Below the pieces are notes generated by a model. It was not told the DNA's origin and did not search any database. It was given only the letters and a program-made list of their open reading frames with translations. Source: Alphaproteobacteria bacterium (GTDB lineage Bacteria > Pseudomonadota > Alphaproteobacteria > Reyranellales > Reyranellaceae). Taken from it: a stretch of 6,116 bases of DNA. How positions within the stretch are numbered: position 1 is the stretch's first letter; every line of letters begins with the position of its first letter. This document shows, piece after piece, positions 6,054-6,116 of the stretch. Both the position numbers and the translations under genes were made by a program. The stretch spans positions 1 through 6,116 of the forward strand of contig JABCYT010000232.1 of the NCBI GenBank assembly GCA_013290035.1, written 5' to 3'.

Positions 6054-6116
6054 ATGGACTACGCAAGACCCGACGCGCTGGTCAGCACCGACTGGCTGGC
6101 CGCCCGCCTCGATGCG
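6054..6116 (+). CDS. sseA: Sulfurtransferase (rhodanese/3-mercaptopyruvate type), N-terminal 21 codons only
   Basis: The frame is open to the right edge and begins MDYARPDALVSTDWLAARL. The segment DALVSTDWLAARL closely matches the start of the first rhodanese domain of SseA-type thiosulfate/3-mercaptopyruvate sulfurtransferases (from memory). The catalytic cysteine lies in the second domain, outside the window. An AAGGGA Shine-Dalgarno (6041-6046) overlaps the alaX stop and lies 7 nt before the ATG. The 11-nt gap to alaX and the upstream cysteine synthase support a sulfur-metabolism role. The symbol is provisional because only the first residues are visible. Confidence 0.72.
   Translation, partial: MDYARPDALVSTDWLAARLDA

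Noticed and set aside
4351..6066. 571-codon open frame on the minus strand
   Set aside because: Antisense shadow of ribokinase and alaX. Its Gly/Arg/Asp/His-rich sequence mirrors codon bias on the other strand.

Overview
The window is a GC-rich stretch of ordinary bacterial chromosome, most likely from an alphaproteobacterium of the Rhodospirillales/Hyphomicrobiales type. That placement is inference: it rests on the pcm-like/tolC pair, on a cysteine synthase resembling the alphaproteobacterial type, and on CTTGAC-like -35 elements. I see no insertion sequence, phage gene, CRISPR array or toxin module.

Left part (minus strand, 1-2254). A promoter (TTGACG-N18-TATAAA) drives a protein-L-isoaspartate methyltransferase-like gene, followed 96 bp later by a TolC-family outer-membrane channel gene that runs off the left edge. 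The TolC frame is cut by one in-frame TAA at 543-545. After it the same frame stays open for 180 codons and encodes the conserved second half of TolC. This looks like a recent nonsense mutation or a base-call error. The gap between the two genes holds a cluster of TACCA/TGGTA pentamers that may be an operator.

Middle part (plus strand, 2277-2615). A back-to-back promoter reads the other way into tRNA-Cys(GCA) and then tRNA-Asn(GTT). A strong intrinsic terminator follows directly after tRNA-Asn.

Right part (plus strand, 2633-6116). First comes a NudF-type ADP-ribose pyrophosphatase, starting only 17 nt after the terminator. After 157 bp without a gene comes a tight run with gaps of 10, 9 and 11 nt: an alphaproteobacterial-type cysteine synthase, a ribokinase, an AlaX-type alanyl-tRNA editing hydrolase, and the first 21 codons of a probable SseA-type sulfurtransferase. 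Cysteine synthase, AlaX and sulfurtransferase form a sulfur/cysteine and translation-quality theme. The ribokinase is the unexpected member.

Nothing here is a clear undescribed system. The points most worth checking are the in-frame stop in tolC, the atypical active-site motifs of the PIMT-like protein, the nudix gene with no room for its own promoter, and the ribokinase inside the sulfur operon. The gene-free stretches (1443-1538, 2397-2504, 3248-3404) are all under 300 bp. In 3248-3404 I see no convincing promoter, riboswitch or terminator.
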